From Pseudactinotalea terrae (lineage in GTDB: Bacteria; Actinomycetota; Actinomycetes; Actinomycetales; Beutenbergiaceae): 64,000 bases of DNA. Location: assembly GCF_009733845.1 (NCBI RefSeq), contig NZ_WNXZ01000003.1, forward strand, positions 589,097 through 653,096, read 5' to 3'. The translations under genes were made by a program, and so were the position numbers. Below are positions 27,860 to 36,902 of this stretch, in pieces. The notes beneath the pieces were generated by a model. That model was given only the letters and a program-made list of their open reading frames with translations. It was not told the origin of the DNA and searched no databases. Every line of letters begins with the position of its first letter. Position 1 is the first letter of the stretch.

Positions 27860-30211
27860 GTGACCACCGATGTGACCGACCTTGAGCTCCGCCGCGCCGT
27901 CCACGGCGTCCTCCTCGCCGCCTTCGACGGGACCGATGTGCCCGACTGGGTCCGCGAGGCCGAAGGGCTCGGCGGTGTCTGCCTGTTCGCGCAGAACACG
28001 CCCGACCCGGCCACCGCGGCACGCCTCGTGACCGAGCTTCGCGCCGCGCACCCGCACCTGGTCGTCACCATCGACGAGGAGGGTGGCGACGTCACCCGCC
28101 TCGAGGCGGCAGGCGGCTCCAGCCTTCCCGGCGCCTCGGCGCTCGGTGTGCTCGACGACGACGCCACCACCCGGTCGCTCGGCCGCGCCCTGGGTGGTCT
28201 GCTGGCCGCGTGTGACATCGACGTCGCGCTCTCGCCGGTCCTGGACGTCGCCTCCAACGCCGAGAACGTCATGCTCGCCGCCCGCGCGATCGCTGCTGAC
28301 CCGCAGGTCGTGGCCCGCCAGGGTGTCGCCCTCGTCGAGGGGCTGCAGCAGGCCGGGGTGGCCGCCTGCGCGAAGCACGCCCCCGGGCACGGCGACACGG
28401 CGGTCGACTCCCACCTCGGGGTGCCGACGCTCGATGTCGACCGCGCGACGCTCGAGGACCGCGAGCTCGTGCCGTTCCGCGCCGCGATCGCCGCCGGGGT
28501 CGACGCGATCATGCTCGCCCACCTGATCGTGCCAGCGCTCACCGAGGGCCTCACCTCGCTGGATGCCGCCGTGCCCACGCTGCTGCGCGAGGCCGGCTTC
28601 GAGGGCGCGCTGATCACCGACGCCCTCGACATGGGAGCCGTGCTCGAGCGCACCGGCGATGACATCGGCGAGGCCGCGGTGCTCGCCTTGCTGGCCGGCG
28701 CCGACCTGCTCTGCCTCGGCTCGCCGGTGCACATCGACGAGGCCACCTTCCGCCACGTCGTCGCCGGCGTCGAGGCCGCCGTGCGCTCCGGGCGGCTCCC
28801 GCTCGACCGGCTCGGTGAGGCCGGCAGGCGAGCCGCTGCGCTGCGCCGCCCCCGAACCGAGGCTCCCAGCATCGACGCGGCGCTCGCGGACCTCGTGCGC
28901 ATCGGGCAGGATGCCACCCGCCGTGCCACCGGCCGGCGTGGCGACCTCACGCTCACACCGGGCGACGGCCTGCTCGACCTCCGCTTCCGTGCGGCCTATG
29001 CCGCCAGCAGCACGCACGGCATCGCCCCGGCGCTGCTGATCGAACGGCTGGGGCTGGTCGAGGGGGAGCCCGAGGGGCGTCGCGTCGCGGTCCTCACCAA
29101 GGATGCGACGCCGGAGGTGGCAGCGCTGCTGAGCAGGCGACCGGACGCCGTCGTGATCCACGTCGGTTACCCGGGAGCCGCTCCCGATGCGCCGAACCTC
29201 GTGACCGTCAACAGCGGTGGGCGTGCGAGCCTCCTCGAGGCCGTGCGGCTGTGCTCTCCCGACGGCGAGGGGCAGGGCTGGCAGGAGCTGATCGGGCTGC
29301 GTGCGCCGACCGAGGAGCGCAACCCGCGCACGACGGAGCTGGACACACTGGGCTCGGCCGAGCTCATGGCCGTCGTGCTCGCTGAGGACGCGACCGTCGC
29401 CGGGTCGGTCGCTGCAGCCGCCGAGCCGCTCGCCCGGCTCGTGGACGCGGGCGTGCACGCGCTCGCCCACGGCGGGCGCGTCCACTACGTCGGAGCGGGC
29501 ACCTCCGGGCGGCTCGGTGCGCTCGATGCGGCCGAGCTGCTCCCCACCTACGGCGTGGGCGAGGAGGGTTTCGCCGCTCACCTCGCCGGTGGCCCCGGTG
29601 CGATGCTGCGCGCCGTCGAGGGCGCCGAGGACGACGACGAGGCCGGGGCCGCCGCCGTCTCCGGCGTGGGTCCGCACGACCTGGTCATCGGCGTGGCCGC
29701 GAGCGGTCGCACGCCGTACGTCCGGGGTGCGCTCGCGGCGGCGCGCGCGGCCGGTGCCGCCACCGGGCTGATCTCGACCAACCCGCACGCCACGCTCGCG
29801 GAGGTGGTCGATGTCGCGGTGCTCATCGACTCCGGCCCCGAGGTCGTCACCGGGTCCACCCGCATGAAGGCCGGGACCGCCACGAAGATGGCGATCAACG
29901 CGTTCTCGACCGCGGTCATGGTGCGGCTCGGCAAGACCTACGGCAACCTGATGATCGACGTCGCCCCCACCAACGACAAGCTCCGTGCCCGGTGCGTGCG
30001 CATGCTGATGCAGGGCACCGGCGCCACCGCCGAGGATGCCGCCGCCGCGCTCGCCGAGGCGGGCGACATCCGCACCGCGCTGGTCATGCTCGGCGCCGAC
30101 GCACCCCTCGAGGCGGCACGTGCGGCGCTCGCCGCCAACCCGCCCGATCCCGCCCGCGCGGGCGACCCGGGCGGGGTGCGGTCCGCGATCGCGCGAGCCG
30201 CGGGACGTTGA
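27860..30211 (+). CDS. Fusion of beta-N-acetylglucosaminidase (NagZ) and MurNAc-6-P etherase (MurQ)
   Basis: A 783-residue two-enzyme fusion for peptidoglycan recycling. Residues 1-470 are a GH3 NagZ, with TIDEEGGDVTRL, the catalytic His/Asp loop KHAPGHGDTAVDSHL and the nucleophile Asp in LITDALDMGAV. NagZ releases GlcNAc from GlcNAc-anhydroMurNAc. Residues about 476-783 are a full MurQ SIS-fold etherase (VGAGTSGRLGALDAAELLP, VAASGRTPYVRGALA, SGPEVVTGSTRMKAGTATK), which removes lactate from MurNAc 6-phosphate. GTG start at 27860. No frameshift or internal stop separates the halves. Steps that would link them (a MurNAc kinase or PTS) are not adjacent, although the PTS proteins at 36903 and 40363 are within 10 kb. 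A single polypeptide suggests channelled cytoplasmic recycling. Confidence 0.92.
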   Translation: MTTDVTDLELRRAVHGVLLAAFDGTDVPDWVREAEGLGGVCLFAQNTPDPATAARLVTELRAAHPHLVVTIDEEGGDVTRLEAAGGSSLPGASALGVLDDDATTRSLGRALGGLLAACDIDVALSPVLDVASNAENVMLAARAIAADPQVVARQGVALVEGLQQAGVAACAKHAPGHGDTAVDSHLGVPTLDVDRATLEDRELVPFRAAIAAGVDAIMLAHLIVPALTEGLTSLDAAVPTLLREAGFEGALITDALDMGAVLERTGDDIGEAAVLALLAGADLLCLGSPVHIDEATFRHVVAGVEAAVRSGRLPLDRLGEAGRRAAALRRPRTEAPSIDAALADLVRIGQDATRRATGRRGDLTLTPGDGLLDLRFRAAYAASSTHGIAPALLIERLGLVEGEPEGRRVAVLTKDATPEVAALLSRRPDAVVIHVGYPGAAPDAPNLVTVNSGGRASLLEAVRLCSPDGEGQGWQELIGLRAPTEERNPRTTELDTLGSAELMAVVLAEDATVAGSVAAAAEPLARLVDAGVHALAHGGRVHYVGAGTSGRLGALDAAELLPTYGVGEEGFAAHLAGGPGAMLRAVEGAEDDDEAGAAAVSGVGPHDLVIGVAASGRTPYVRGALAAARAAGAATGLISTNPHATLAEVVDVAVLIDSGPEVVTGSTRMKAGTATKMAINAFSTAVMVRLGKTYGNLMIDVAPTNDKLRARCVRMLMQGTGATAEDAAAALAEAGDIRTALVMLGADAPLEAARAALAANPPDPARAGDPGGVRSAIARAAGR

Positions 30212-30256
30212 CCGGCTAGAGGTACATCCCGGGAGCGCGCTCCTCGGCCTTCACCG
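30209..30256. repeat. Left copy of the 48-bp direct repeat flanking the sulfur cassette
   Basis: This segment matches 32603-32650 at 47 of 48 positions (single difference at 30216). The right copy is the last codons and stop of the AAA+ ATPase gene. The left copy reads the same peptide ending (VKAEERAPGMYL, stop TAG) on the minus strand with no gene behind it, so it is a displaced 3' end fragment. Confidence 0.9.
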
Positions 30257-30424
30257 CGGCGCCAGCAGCACATGGGGACGGTTCGGTATGACGAACCCAG
30301 CGGCGGCGTACGGCGTGGGAGGGCTCCACCCACCGATGGTCCGTTTCCCGTCGGGACCTTCGGCCCTGGCCTTCGAACACTCCCGGCGTAGCGTCGAGGT
30401 GACGGAACGGATCAGGAGATCCCC

Positions 30425-31711
30425 ATGAAGAACCTCGTCATTCTCGGCGCCGGAACGGCCGGGACGATGATCGCCAACAAGCTGCGGCACCGGCTCGACC
30501 GTGGCGGCTGGTCGATCACGATCGTGGACCGCGACGACGAGCACCACTACCAGCCGGGCTACCTGTTCGTCCCGTTCGGGAGGTACTCCCACGAGCAGGT
30601 CGTCCGGTCTCGGCACACCTTCCTCCCCGACGGGGTGGACTTCATGACGGCAACCGTCGACCGGGTCGATGCCGAGGCCAACGTCGTCCTCCTCGAGGAC
30701 GGCCGACGCCTCGGCTACGACCAGCTCGTGATCGCGACCGGCACGACGCCGCGCCCCGGCCAGACGCCGGGGGTCCTCGACGGTGAGTGGCGCCGCAGCA
30801 TCTTTGACTTCTACACCCTCGAAGGGGCCGAGGCCCTCGCCCGGGCGCTGCAGGAGCTGGACAGCGGTCGGCTCGTCGTGCACATCACCGAGATGCCGAT
30901 CAAGTGCCCGGTGGCGCCGCTGGAGTTCACGTTCCTCGCGGACGACTGGCTGCGCAAGCGCGGGATCCGCGACCGGGTGGAGCTGGTCTATGTGACCCCG
31001 TTGGACGGCGCTTTCACCAAGCCGGTGGCCTCGGCCCGCCTCGGAGGCATGCTCGACGAACGCAAGGTGCTGGTCGAGACCGACTTCATGATCGAGCGGG
31101 TCGACCCCGAGCGAAAGATGCTCGTCTCCTACGACGAGCGCGAGATCCCGTTCGACCTGCTGGTCACGATCCCGCTGAACATGGGCGCGGACTTCGTCGC
31201 CCGATCAGGGCTCGGCGACGAGCTCAACTACGTCCCGGTCGACCAGCGCACCCTGCTGTCGAAGAAGTACGACAACGTCTTCGCCGTCGGCGACGCCAGC
31301 GACATCCCAGCCTCCAAGGCCGGCTCGGTGGCCCACTTCTCGGTCGAGATCTTCGTCGACAACTTCCTCGAGCACATCGCCGGGCTGCCGATGTCCGGCG
31401 CCTTCGACGGGCACGCCAACTGCTTCGTGGAGTCCGGCGACGGCAAGGCGCTGCTGATCGACTTCAACTACGACACCGAGCCGCTACCGGGCAAGTACCC
31501 CCTGCCGCTCGTGGGACCGATGGACCTGCTCAGGGAGACGCGCACCAACCACCTCGGCAAGCTCGCGTTCCGCTGGATCTACTGGAACGTCCTGCTCCCG
31601 GGCCGCCCCGTGCCCTTGCCGGCCTTGATGTCGATGACCGGCAAGCAGATGCCTCCAACGGAGATCACCCATACCCACCAGACCACCCGCACCGATCAGA
31701 GGGAGATGTAG
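30425..31711 (+). CDS. Sulfide:quinone oxidoreductase-like flavoprotein
   Basis: A 428-residue FAD protein of the SQR family, which oxidises sulfide and passes electrons to quinone. The FAD motif VILGAGTAGTMIANKL opens the protein. The conserved catalytic cysteine is C161 in MPIKCPVAPLEF, a second is C333 in GHANCFVES, and the second FAD motif is VFAVGDASDIPASKAGSV. The C-terminal amphipathic segment (LAFRWIYWNVLLPG) resembles the membrane-contacting end of SQRs. It heads a three-gene operon with sulfur-carrier proteins and is preceded by AGGAGATCCCC. It acts at the inner face of the membrane. Confidence 0.87.
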   Translation: MKNLVILGAGTAGTMIANKLRHRLDRGGWSITIVDRDDEHHYQPGYLFVPFGRYSHEQVVRSRHTFLPDGVDFMTATVDRVDAEANVVLLEDGRRLGYDQLVIATGTTPRPGQTPGVLDGEWRRSIFDFYTLEGAEALARALQELDSGRLVVHITEMPIKCPVAPLEFTFLADDWLRKRGIRDRVELVYVTPLDGAFTKPVASARLGGMLDERKVLVETDFMIERVDPERKMLVSYDEREIPFDLLVTIPLNMGADFVARSGLGDELNYVPVDQRTLLSKKYDNVFAVGDASDIPASKAGSVAHFSVEIFVDNFLEHIAGLPMSGAFDGHANCFVESGDGKALLIDFNYDTEPLPGKYPLPLVGPMDLLRETRTNHLGKLAFRWIYWNVLLPGRPVPLPALMSMTGKQMPPTEITHTHQTTRTDQREM

Positions 31712-31714
31712 CAG

Positions 31715-32029
31715 ATGCCCGTCACGACCATCGCTGACCACGACATCCATGTCGACGCCGAAGGCTTCATGACCGAGTACGACGAGTGGAACCAGCAGCT
31801 GGGGGCCGCGCTCGCCGCCCAGATCGGGATCGAGATGACCCCCGAGCACTGGAAGGTGGTCGACTTCCTGCGCACCGACTACAAGGACCAGGGCGAGACG
31901 GCCACGCTGCGGCGGGTTTCCACCGTGGGCGGGTTGCCCACCAAGCAGCTGTTCGTGCTGTTCCCCAAGAAGCCCGCCAAGAAGATGGCATACGTCGCCG
32001 GGCTGCCCAAGCCACGCGGCTGTGTGTGA
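31715..32029 (+). CDS. DsrC/TusE-family sulfur carrier
   Basis: A 104-residue protein of the DsrC/TusE family. The signature C-terminal arm AGLPKPRGCV carries the penultimate cysteine (C103) that accepts persulfide sulfur. The second cysteine of true DsrC (ten residues earlier) is absent, so it is TusE-like, a sulfur-transfer protein rather than a dissimilatory sulfite reductase partner. The N-terminal DHDIHVDAEGFMTEYDEWN and MTPEHWKVVDFLRTDY match the family. It starts 3 bp after the SQR-like gene's stop, in the same operon. Confidence 0.9.
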   Translation: MPVTTIADHDIHVDAEGFMTEYDEWNQQLGAALAAQIGIEMTPEHWKVVDFLRTDYKDQGETATLRRVSTVGGLPTKQLFVLFPKKPAKKMAYVAGLPKPRGCV

Positions 32030-32046
32030 GCCGGAGGAGACCTGAG

Positions 32047-32556
32047 ATGACCACCATCGAGAGCGCGCCGCTCGTCCCGTCGTTCGATGCGGAGGAGACC
32101 GACCGCAAGCTCGCGATCATCTGCTCCAAGGGCAACCTGGACATGGCCTACCCCGGCCTGATCCTGGCCAACGCGGCGCTCGGCGAGGGAGTGGAGACGC
32201 ATCTGTTCTTCACCTTCTGGGGTTTCGACATGATCAACAAGAAGACGATGGGCGACCTGAAGTTCACGATGCTCGGCAACACCGCGACGCACATGCCGCA
32301 GGGCCTCGGCGGCCTGCCCGGTATGACCTCGATGGCGACCAGGCAGATGAAGAAGGCCATCGCCGATCTCGACGTCCCCGAGGTGCCGGAGTTCCTCCAG
32401 CAGATCGCCGACTCCGGCGGCCACCTGTGGGCGTGCCGCATGTCCGCGGACATGCAGCACCTCGAGAAGGAGGACCTCTACGACGAGGTCGAGGACATCA
32501 TCAGCGCCTCGGACTTCATCGAGAAGACCGAGGGCGCGCAGATGCTGTTCATCTGA
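32047..32556 (+). CDS. DsrE-like sulfurtransferase subunit
   Basis: A 169-residue protein of the DsrE/DsrF/DsrH-like (DsrE2) family. The core KLAIICSKGNLDMAYPGLIL contains C26, the likely persulfide-carrying cysteine near the first helix, and a second cysteine lies in HLWACRMSADM (about C132). These proteins pass sulfane sulfur between carriers. It starts 17 bp after the DsrC/TusE-like gene behind GGAGGAG. It is the last gene of the operon; the region ends at the right copy of the 48-bp repeat. Confidence 0.87.
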   Translation: MTTIESAPLVPSFDAEETDRKLAIICSKGNLDMAYPGLILANAALGEGVETHLFFTFWGFDMINKKTMGDLKFTMLGNTATHMPQGLGGLPGMTSMATRQMKKAIADLDVPEVPEFLQQIADSGGHLWACRMSADMQHLEKEDLYDEVEDIISASDFIEKTEGAQMLFI

Positions 32557-32602
32557 CCGGCATTCATCCGGGCAGGAGCCGCGCTTCCTGCACTCCCTCG
32601 GG

Positions 32603-32650
32603 TGACCGGTTAGAGGTACATCCCGGGAGCGCGCTCCTCGGCCTTCACCG
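32603..32650. repeat. Right copy of the 48-bp direct repeat
   Basis: Identical to 30209-30256 except for one base (32610). It spans the stop and last 13 codons of the AAA+ ATPase gene. The two copies bracket the SQR/DsrC/DsrE operon, 2,394 bp apart. Confidence 0.9.
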
Positions 32651-34661
32651 GGGTGCTGGGCAGGTCGGTCGGCAGCAGCGTCCGGATGTCGTCCGGTGTG
32701 GGTGCCGAGAGGTCCACGATCCGCTGCGCCTGCAGCATCGTGGCCTCCTCGAACAGGTTCCGCACGAACCTGCCGTTGCCGAAGCTGGTGGGCCGCGGGC
32801 GGGGGAGAAGACGCCGGAACGCGTTCCCGACGCCGTCGGCCAGGTGATAGCCCGCCTCACCGGTGACGAGCTGGAAGATGCCCCAGAGCTCGTCGTCGTC
32901 GTAGTCGTCGAACTCGAGCGTCTTCGGAAACCGGGAAGCGACGCCGGGGTTGGAGTCGAGGAAGCGCTGCATCTCTGCCGGGTAGCCCGCGACGATCACG
33001 ATCACCTCGTCGCGGCGGTCCTCCATCAGCTTGATGAGGGTGGCGACAGCCTCCTGGCCGAAGTCCCGGGCGTTGTCCCGGGGCACCAGCGCATATGCCT
33101 CGTCGATGAACAGCACCCCACCGGAGGCTCGCTCGAACACCTTGCGGACCTTGGGCGCCGTCTGCCCGATGTACTCGGCCACGAGCTCACCACGGCTCGC
33201 CTCGACCAGGTGGCCGTTCTCGAGCGTGCCGAGCTGGGCATAGATCCGGGCGAGGATGCGTGCGACCGTGGTCTTGGCCGTGCCGGGGTTGCCGGTGAAC
33301 ACCAGGTGTCGGGAGCGGTTCGGGTTCGGCATGCCTGCCTGGATGCGCAGCACGTCGGCGCGCGCCTCGGCGGCAAGCCGGCGGACCTGCTCCTTGACCG
33401 GGCCGAGCCCGATCAGCTTGTCGAGGTCGCCCTGAGGGTCGCCGATCTCGACGTGGCGCTCGTCGCCGTCGGCCAGCTGCTCCTCCTCCTCACCGCCGGA
33501 GGTGAGCGAGATCGCGAGCGGGTCCTGCGGGACGGTCCCGCCCTCTCCGTTCGACGTCGGGTTCGTCCGCGCCGCGATCGTTGCCGCGTACGGGTTGCGG
33601 GTGACCCGTGCCGTGTACATCTCCTCGACGTCGTCCACGAAGCCCATGAGGTGCACGCCCTTGACGAACCTCGGCGCACCGGGCAGCCCGGCGATGCCGC
33701 ACGACAGGTCGTTCGCCAGCCCCATCCAGGTCCGGCACAGGTGGATCTCGCCGGCCAGGAGCCCGCGCGCCACCCATTCGCGGATCCGCGCCTCGGCGTC
33801 CAGCACGTCGAAGCCGGGTCGGAGCCGGGCCACGGCCTTGGCGGTCTCGTCGCTGAAGTCGAGCCCGACGACGGTGGTCAGCAGGGCCGGCACGCTCTCG
33901 TGGCCGCCGGCCAGCAGGAAGGTCGCGATGATCTCGTGCAGCGGGAACGGGCGGCTGATCACACCCTGCATCGCACGATGCGCCGCCTGCATGCCCTCGA
34001 AGGACCAGGCCGTGGCATCGATCCATCCGCCGAGCTCGGGGATCACCGAGTAGACCTCGGGCTCGAAACGGTTGCGCCAGTGCCGGACGATCTCGTGGTT
34101 GTAGTCGCCCTCCAGGTGCAGCCGGCGCAGCTCGGTGTCGGAGCCGATGCGCTCGTAGAGGCCGAGGACCGCATCACGCCGTGCGGCGAGCGGCGGCGCG
34201 CCGTCGAACAGCCGAAGGGTTCGGATCGAGGCCTCGAGCGCGTGCTCGCGACGCTCGGGGTCCGTGCCCGCCCAGCTGAACAGCCAGGTCGGCCAGTCGG
34301 CTCGCTCGCCCCGGTACCGGTAGGTGCTGTTCGGGTTCAGCTGCTTGCCCGGCTTCAGGTACTCGTCCACCACCAGCCAGGGGAACCGTGCGTACGTGCC
34401 GGTGAACACCGGGTTCCAGCCGGCGAGCCCCTGAGCGGCCAGGAACGCGAAGTGCACGGAGGCCCGGGTGCCGTCGTGATAGGCGTCCCATGTCGCGCGG
34501 ACCGGCGTCAGCTCGGACTCAGCGATCTCCCGCACGCCGGTACGGACCCGCTCCCACCATCCGTCCGGCACCGGCCAGGGGGCCTGCGGCCCGAGCACGT
34601 CCAGGTACGGCGTCCCGGACTGCAGCAGCGTGAGGTCGTCAGGGAGTGTCAGTCGCACCAC
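32610..34661 (-). CDS. CbbX/EccA-type AAA+ ATPase with unknown N-terminal domain
   Basis: A 683-residue protein. The C-terminal 270 residues are an AAA+ domain of the CbxX/CfqX family: Walker A FTGNPGTAKTTVARIL, Walker B GVLFIDEAYALVPRD, sensor-like VIVIVAGYPAEMQRFLD and the arginine region SRFPKTLEFDDYDDDEL. Relatives include rubisco activase CbbX and EccA of type VII secretion. The N-terminal 400 residues (rich in W, Y and R) match nothing I recognise. The GTG start at 34661 overlaps the end of the TetR gene by 23 bp. No ESX or rubisco genes are in the window, so the substrate it remodels is unknown. Confidence 0.85.
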   Translation of the reverse strand: MVRLTLPDDLTLLQSGTPYLDVLGPQAPWPVPDGWWERVRTGVREIAESELTPVRATWDAYHDGTRASVHFAFLAAQGLAGWNPVFTGTYARFPWLVVDEYLKPGKQLNPNSTYRYRGERADWPTWLFSWAGTDPERREHALEASIRTLRLFDGAPPLAARRDAVLGLYERIGSDTELRRLHLEGDYNHEIVRHWRNRFEPEVYSVIPELGGWIDATAWSFEGMQAAHRAMQGVISRPFPLHEIIATFLLAGGHESVPALLTTVVGLDFSDETAKAVARLRPGFDVLDAEARIREWVARGLLAGEIHLCRTWMGLANDLSCGIAGLPGAPRFVKGVHLMGFVDDVEEMYTARVTRNPYAATIAARTNPTSNGEGGTVPQDPLAISLTSGGEEEEQLADGDERHVEIGDPQGDLDKLIGLGPVKEQVRRLAAEARADVLRIQAGMPNPNRSRHLVFTGNPGTAKTTVARILARIYAQLGTLENGHLVEASRGELVAEYIGQTAPKVRKVFERASGGVLFIDEAYALVPRDNARDFGQEAVATLIKLMEDRRDEVIVIVAGYPAEMQRFLDSNPGVASRFPKTLEFDDYDDDELWGIFQLVTGEAGYHLADGVGNAFRRLLPRPRPTSFGNGRFVRNLFEEATMLQAQRIVDLSAPTPDDIRTLLPTDLPSTPVKAEERAPGMYL

Positions 34662-35310
34662 GCGCGCCAGTATCCCCCGAAGGTGACTGCTCGGGCGCCG
34701 TGCCCAGCAGCTGCAGGAAGTGCTCGAAGAGGTCGGGCATGTCCACGACCTCCGGGTCCAGGAGCCACTGCAGCTGCAGCCCGTCCATCACCGCGGAGAT
34801 GATCGGCCCGATCTTCTCGGGGTCGATCTCGGGGCGGATGCCGCCGTTGTCGACGAGCTCTTTGAACCCCTCGCGGTCCTGCGCCCGCAGGCCTCGGTAG
34901 CGGTCGCGGAACAGCTCATGCGCGGGGTGCCCGTGCTCGGTCGCCTCGGCCGACACGATCACGTGCAGCCCGACAAGACCCGGGGCGGCAGCGTTGCGGC
35001 GAACCTGGTGGCGCATGCCGTCCACCAGCCCGGTGCCTTCCGCCTCCTCCTCGGCGCGCCGCTGCGCATCGATGCGGTCGCGCTCGGCCAGCACCGCGGC
35101 GAGCAGCCCAGCCTTGCTGCCGAAATGATGCAGCAGCCCGGCCTCGGAGATCCCGACCTTCTTCGCGATCTCACGGAGCGAGCCGCCCCGGAAGCCCTGC
35201 GTGCCGAAGACCTGGACCGCCGTCGTGAGGATCTTCTCGCGGCTGATCTCGCCGCGCACGATCCGTCGATCGCGACGGTGATCGGATGGTGGGGCCTCGG
35301 GTTCCGCCAC
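34639..35310 (-). CDS. TetR-family transcriptional regulator
   Basis: A 223-residue TetR regulator. The helix-turn-helix is in SLREIAKKVGISEAGLLHHFGSKAGLL, and the C-terminal domain is of the TetR_C type seen in actinobacteria (MDGLQLQWLLDPEVVDM). It precedes and slightly overlaps the AAA+ ATPase gene, so they may be co-transcribed. Ligand unknown. Confidence 0.88.
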   Translation of the reverse strand: MAEPEAPPSDHRRDRRIVRGEISREKILTTAVQVFGTQGFRGGSLREIAKKVGISEAGLLHHFGSKAGLLAAVLAERDRIDAQRRAEEEAEGTGLVDGMRHQVRRNAAAPGLVGLHVIVSAEATEHGHPAHELFRDRYRGLRAQDREGFKELVDNGGIRPEIDPEKIGPIISAVMDGLQLQWLLDPEVVDMPDLFEHFLQLLGTAPEQSPSGDTGARGATDTP

Positions 35311-35356
35311 CGTTGCCTCCTTCTGGGCGAGTCGAACGTCGGCGAGCGCGGCGAAC

Positions 35357-36247
35357 CTAGGGGGCCGGGTTCTCGGCCGGGAGGCGGATCATGCCTTCCT
35401 GCCCGATGGTGGCGACCAGCCGGCCGTCGCGAGAGAAGACCCGGGCGATGCCAAGGCCTCGCCCGCCCTGCGCCGTCGGCGAGTCCTGGACGTACAGCAG
35501 CCAGTCGCTCAGATCGACATCGCGGTGCCACCACATCGCGTGGTCGAGCGAGGCCACGCTGATGCCCTTGGTGCGCCAGGAGACGCCATGCGCCCGCAGC
35601 ACCGGCTCCAGCATCACCTGGTCGCACGCGAAGGCGAGCATCGCGCGGTGCTCGGCCTGCCCGCCCGGGATCGGCGCTCGCGCGCGCATCCACAACGCCT
35701 GCGTGGGCCGACGATCCGGTGCCGGAGCGACGAACAACGAGTCGGCCGTGTGGCGGATGTCGAACGCGCCGTTGCGGTAGAAGAACTTCGCGACCGGGTG
35801 ATCGAGCGAGTTGAACAGCTCCACCGAGCTGCGCAGGTCCTCCGGGGCGGGCACCTCCGGCATCGTCTCGGTGTGCTCGGTGCCCTCCTGCACCTCCTGG
35901 AACGAGGCGATCATCGACAGGATCGGCTTGCCGTCCTGGATGGCGTGCGTGCGTCGGGCGCTGAAGGATCCGCCGTCGCGCAGTCGTTCGACGGCGAAGG
36001 TGATCGGCGCCTCCAGGTCGCCCGGGCGCAGGAAGTACCCGTGCAGCGAGTGGATCAGCCGCTCGCTCAGCTCGCCCTCGAGCGTGCGCTGCGCAGCGAT
36101 GATCGCCTGCGCCAGCACCTGGCCGCCGTAGACACGACCGTGCAGCTGGGGCAGCGAGCCACCCACGAAGCTGTCGGGGCCGCTCGCCTCGATGTCGAGG
36201 ACCGCGAGCACTGCGTCGAGCGGGCGCGGGTCCTCTGCGGCGCTCAC
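35357..36247 (-). CDS. tesB: Acyl-CoA thioesterase II
   Basis: A 296-residue TesB with two fused hotdog domains. The N-terminal half has [20 protein letters not shown] and [17 protein letters not shown]; the C-terminal half has [41 protein letters not shown] and the active-site Asp region. It hydrolyses medium- and long-chain acyl-CoA. The GTG start at 36247 overlaps the globin stop by 4 bp; the longer open frame in front is the globin gene read in another frame. Confidence 0.93.
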   Translation of the reverse strand: MSAAEDPRPLDAVLAVLDIEASGPDSFVGGSLPQLHGRVYGGQVLAQAIIAAQRTLEGELSERLIHSLHGYFLRPGDLEAPITFAVERLRDGGSFSARRTHAIQDGKPILSMIASFQEVQEGTEHTETMPEVPAPEDLRSSVELFNSLDHPVAKFFYRNGAFDIRHTADSLFVAPAPDRRPTQALWMRARAPIPGGQAEHRAMLAFACDQVMLEPVLRAHGVSWRTKGISVASLDHAMWWHRDVDLSDWLLYVQDSPTAQGGRGLGIARVFSRDGRLVATIGQEGMIRLPAENPAP

Positions 36248-36693
36248 GCGGGGTCCTGCGCGACGTTGAGCATCGCGAACGCCGCGCGCTCGAGGTAGTC
36301 CCACAGCGTCGACTCGAGCAGCGGCGGGAGGTTCGCCTCCGTGACGGCGACCCGCATGTGCGCGAGCCACCGGTCGCGGGCGCTGGGGCCGATCGGGAAC
36401 GGTGCGTGCCGCATCCGCAGCCGCGGGTGCCCGCGCTGCTCGGAGTAGGTGGTCGGGCCGCCCCAGTACTGCTCGAGGAACATCCGCAAGCGGTCCTCGG
36501 CCGGACCGAGCTCCTCCTCGGGGTACATCGGGCGCAGCAGCTCGTCGTCGGCGACGAGCTCGTAGAAGCGGTGCACGATCGCACGGAACGTCGGCTCGCC
36601 GCCCACAGCCTCGTAGAACGAGGTCGGCTGGTCCGGCGCAGCCGACCGCGAGCGGAGGGGGATTCCCGGCTCAGGAGCTGATGCAGTCACCAC
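36244..36693 (-). CDS. glbO: Truncated haemoglobin, group II (GlbO type)
   Basis: A 149-residue 2/2 haemoglobin. The family signatures are [49 protein letters not shown], with the proximal heme histidine in the [10 protein letters not shown] region, and the conserved tryptophan in RWLAHM. About 15-20 variable residues precede the fold. GlbO proteins bind oxygen and may interact with membranes or detoxify nitric oxide. It is coupled to tesB by a 4-bp overlap, a pairing seen in several actinobacteria. Confidence 0.93.
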   Translation of the reverse strand: MVTASAPEPGIPLRSRSAAPDQPTSFYEAVGGEPTFRAIVHRFYELVADDELLRPMYPEEELGPAEDRLRMFLEQYWGGPTTYSEQRGHPRLRMRHAPFPIGPSARDRWLAHMRVAVTEANLPPLLESTLWDYLERAAFAMLNVAQDPA

Positions 36694-36902
36694 GCAAGGG
36701 TAAGAGACGGCGGCGCCCTCGGTCCGCGAGCGCGCGTGCAGGCTCAGGACTCACCCCGCAGTTCACCCTCGGCCTGGTACTCCGGCGGGCGCCGGTGAAG
36801 ATTTGGCGTACGTGCCCTCGGACCCGGTGCGCCACGGACGCTGCCGCGTATGCTGAGTGCAGGCCCTGGTCAGGGGCGAGATCCGACGATGAAGGAGCGG
36901 GC

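Noticed and set aside
32427..34802. A 791-codon plus-strand open frame across the AAA+ gene
   Set aside because: The opposite strand carries intact Walker motifs and a continuous AAA+ protein; the plus-strand translation has no domain.
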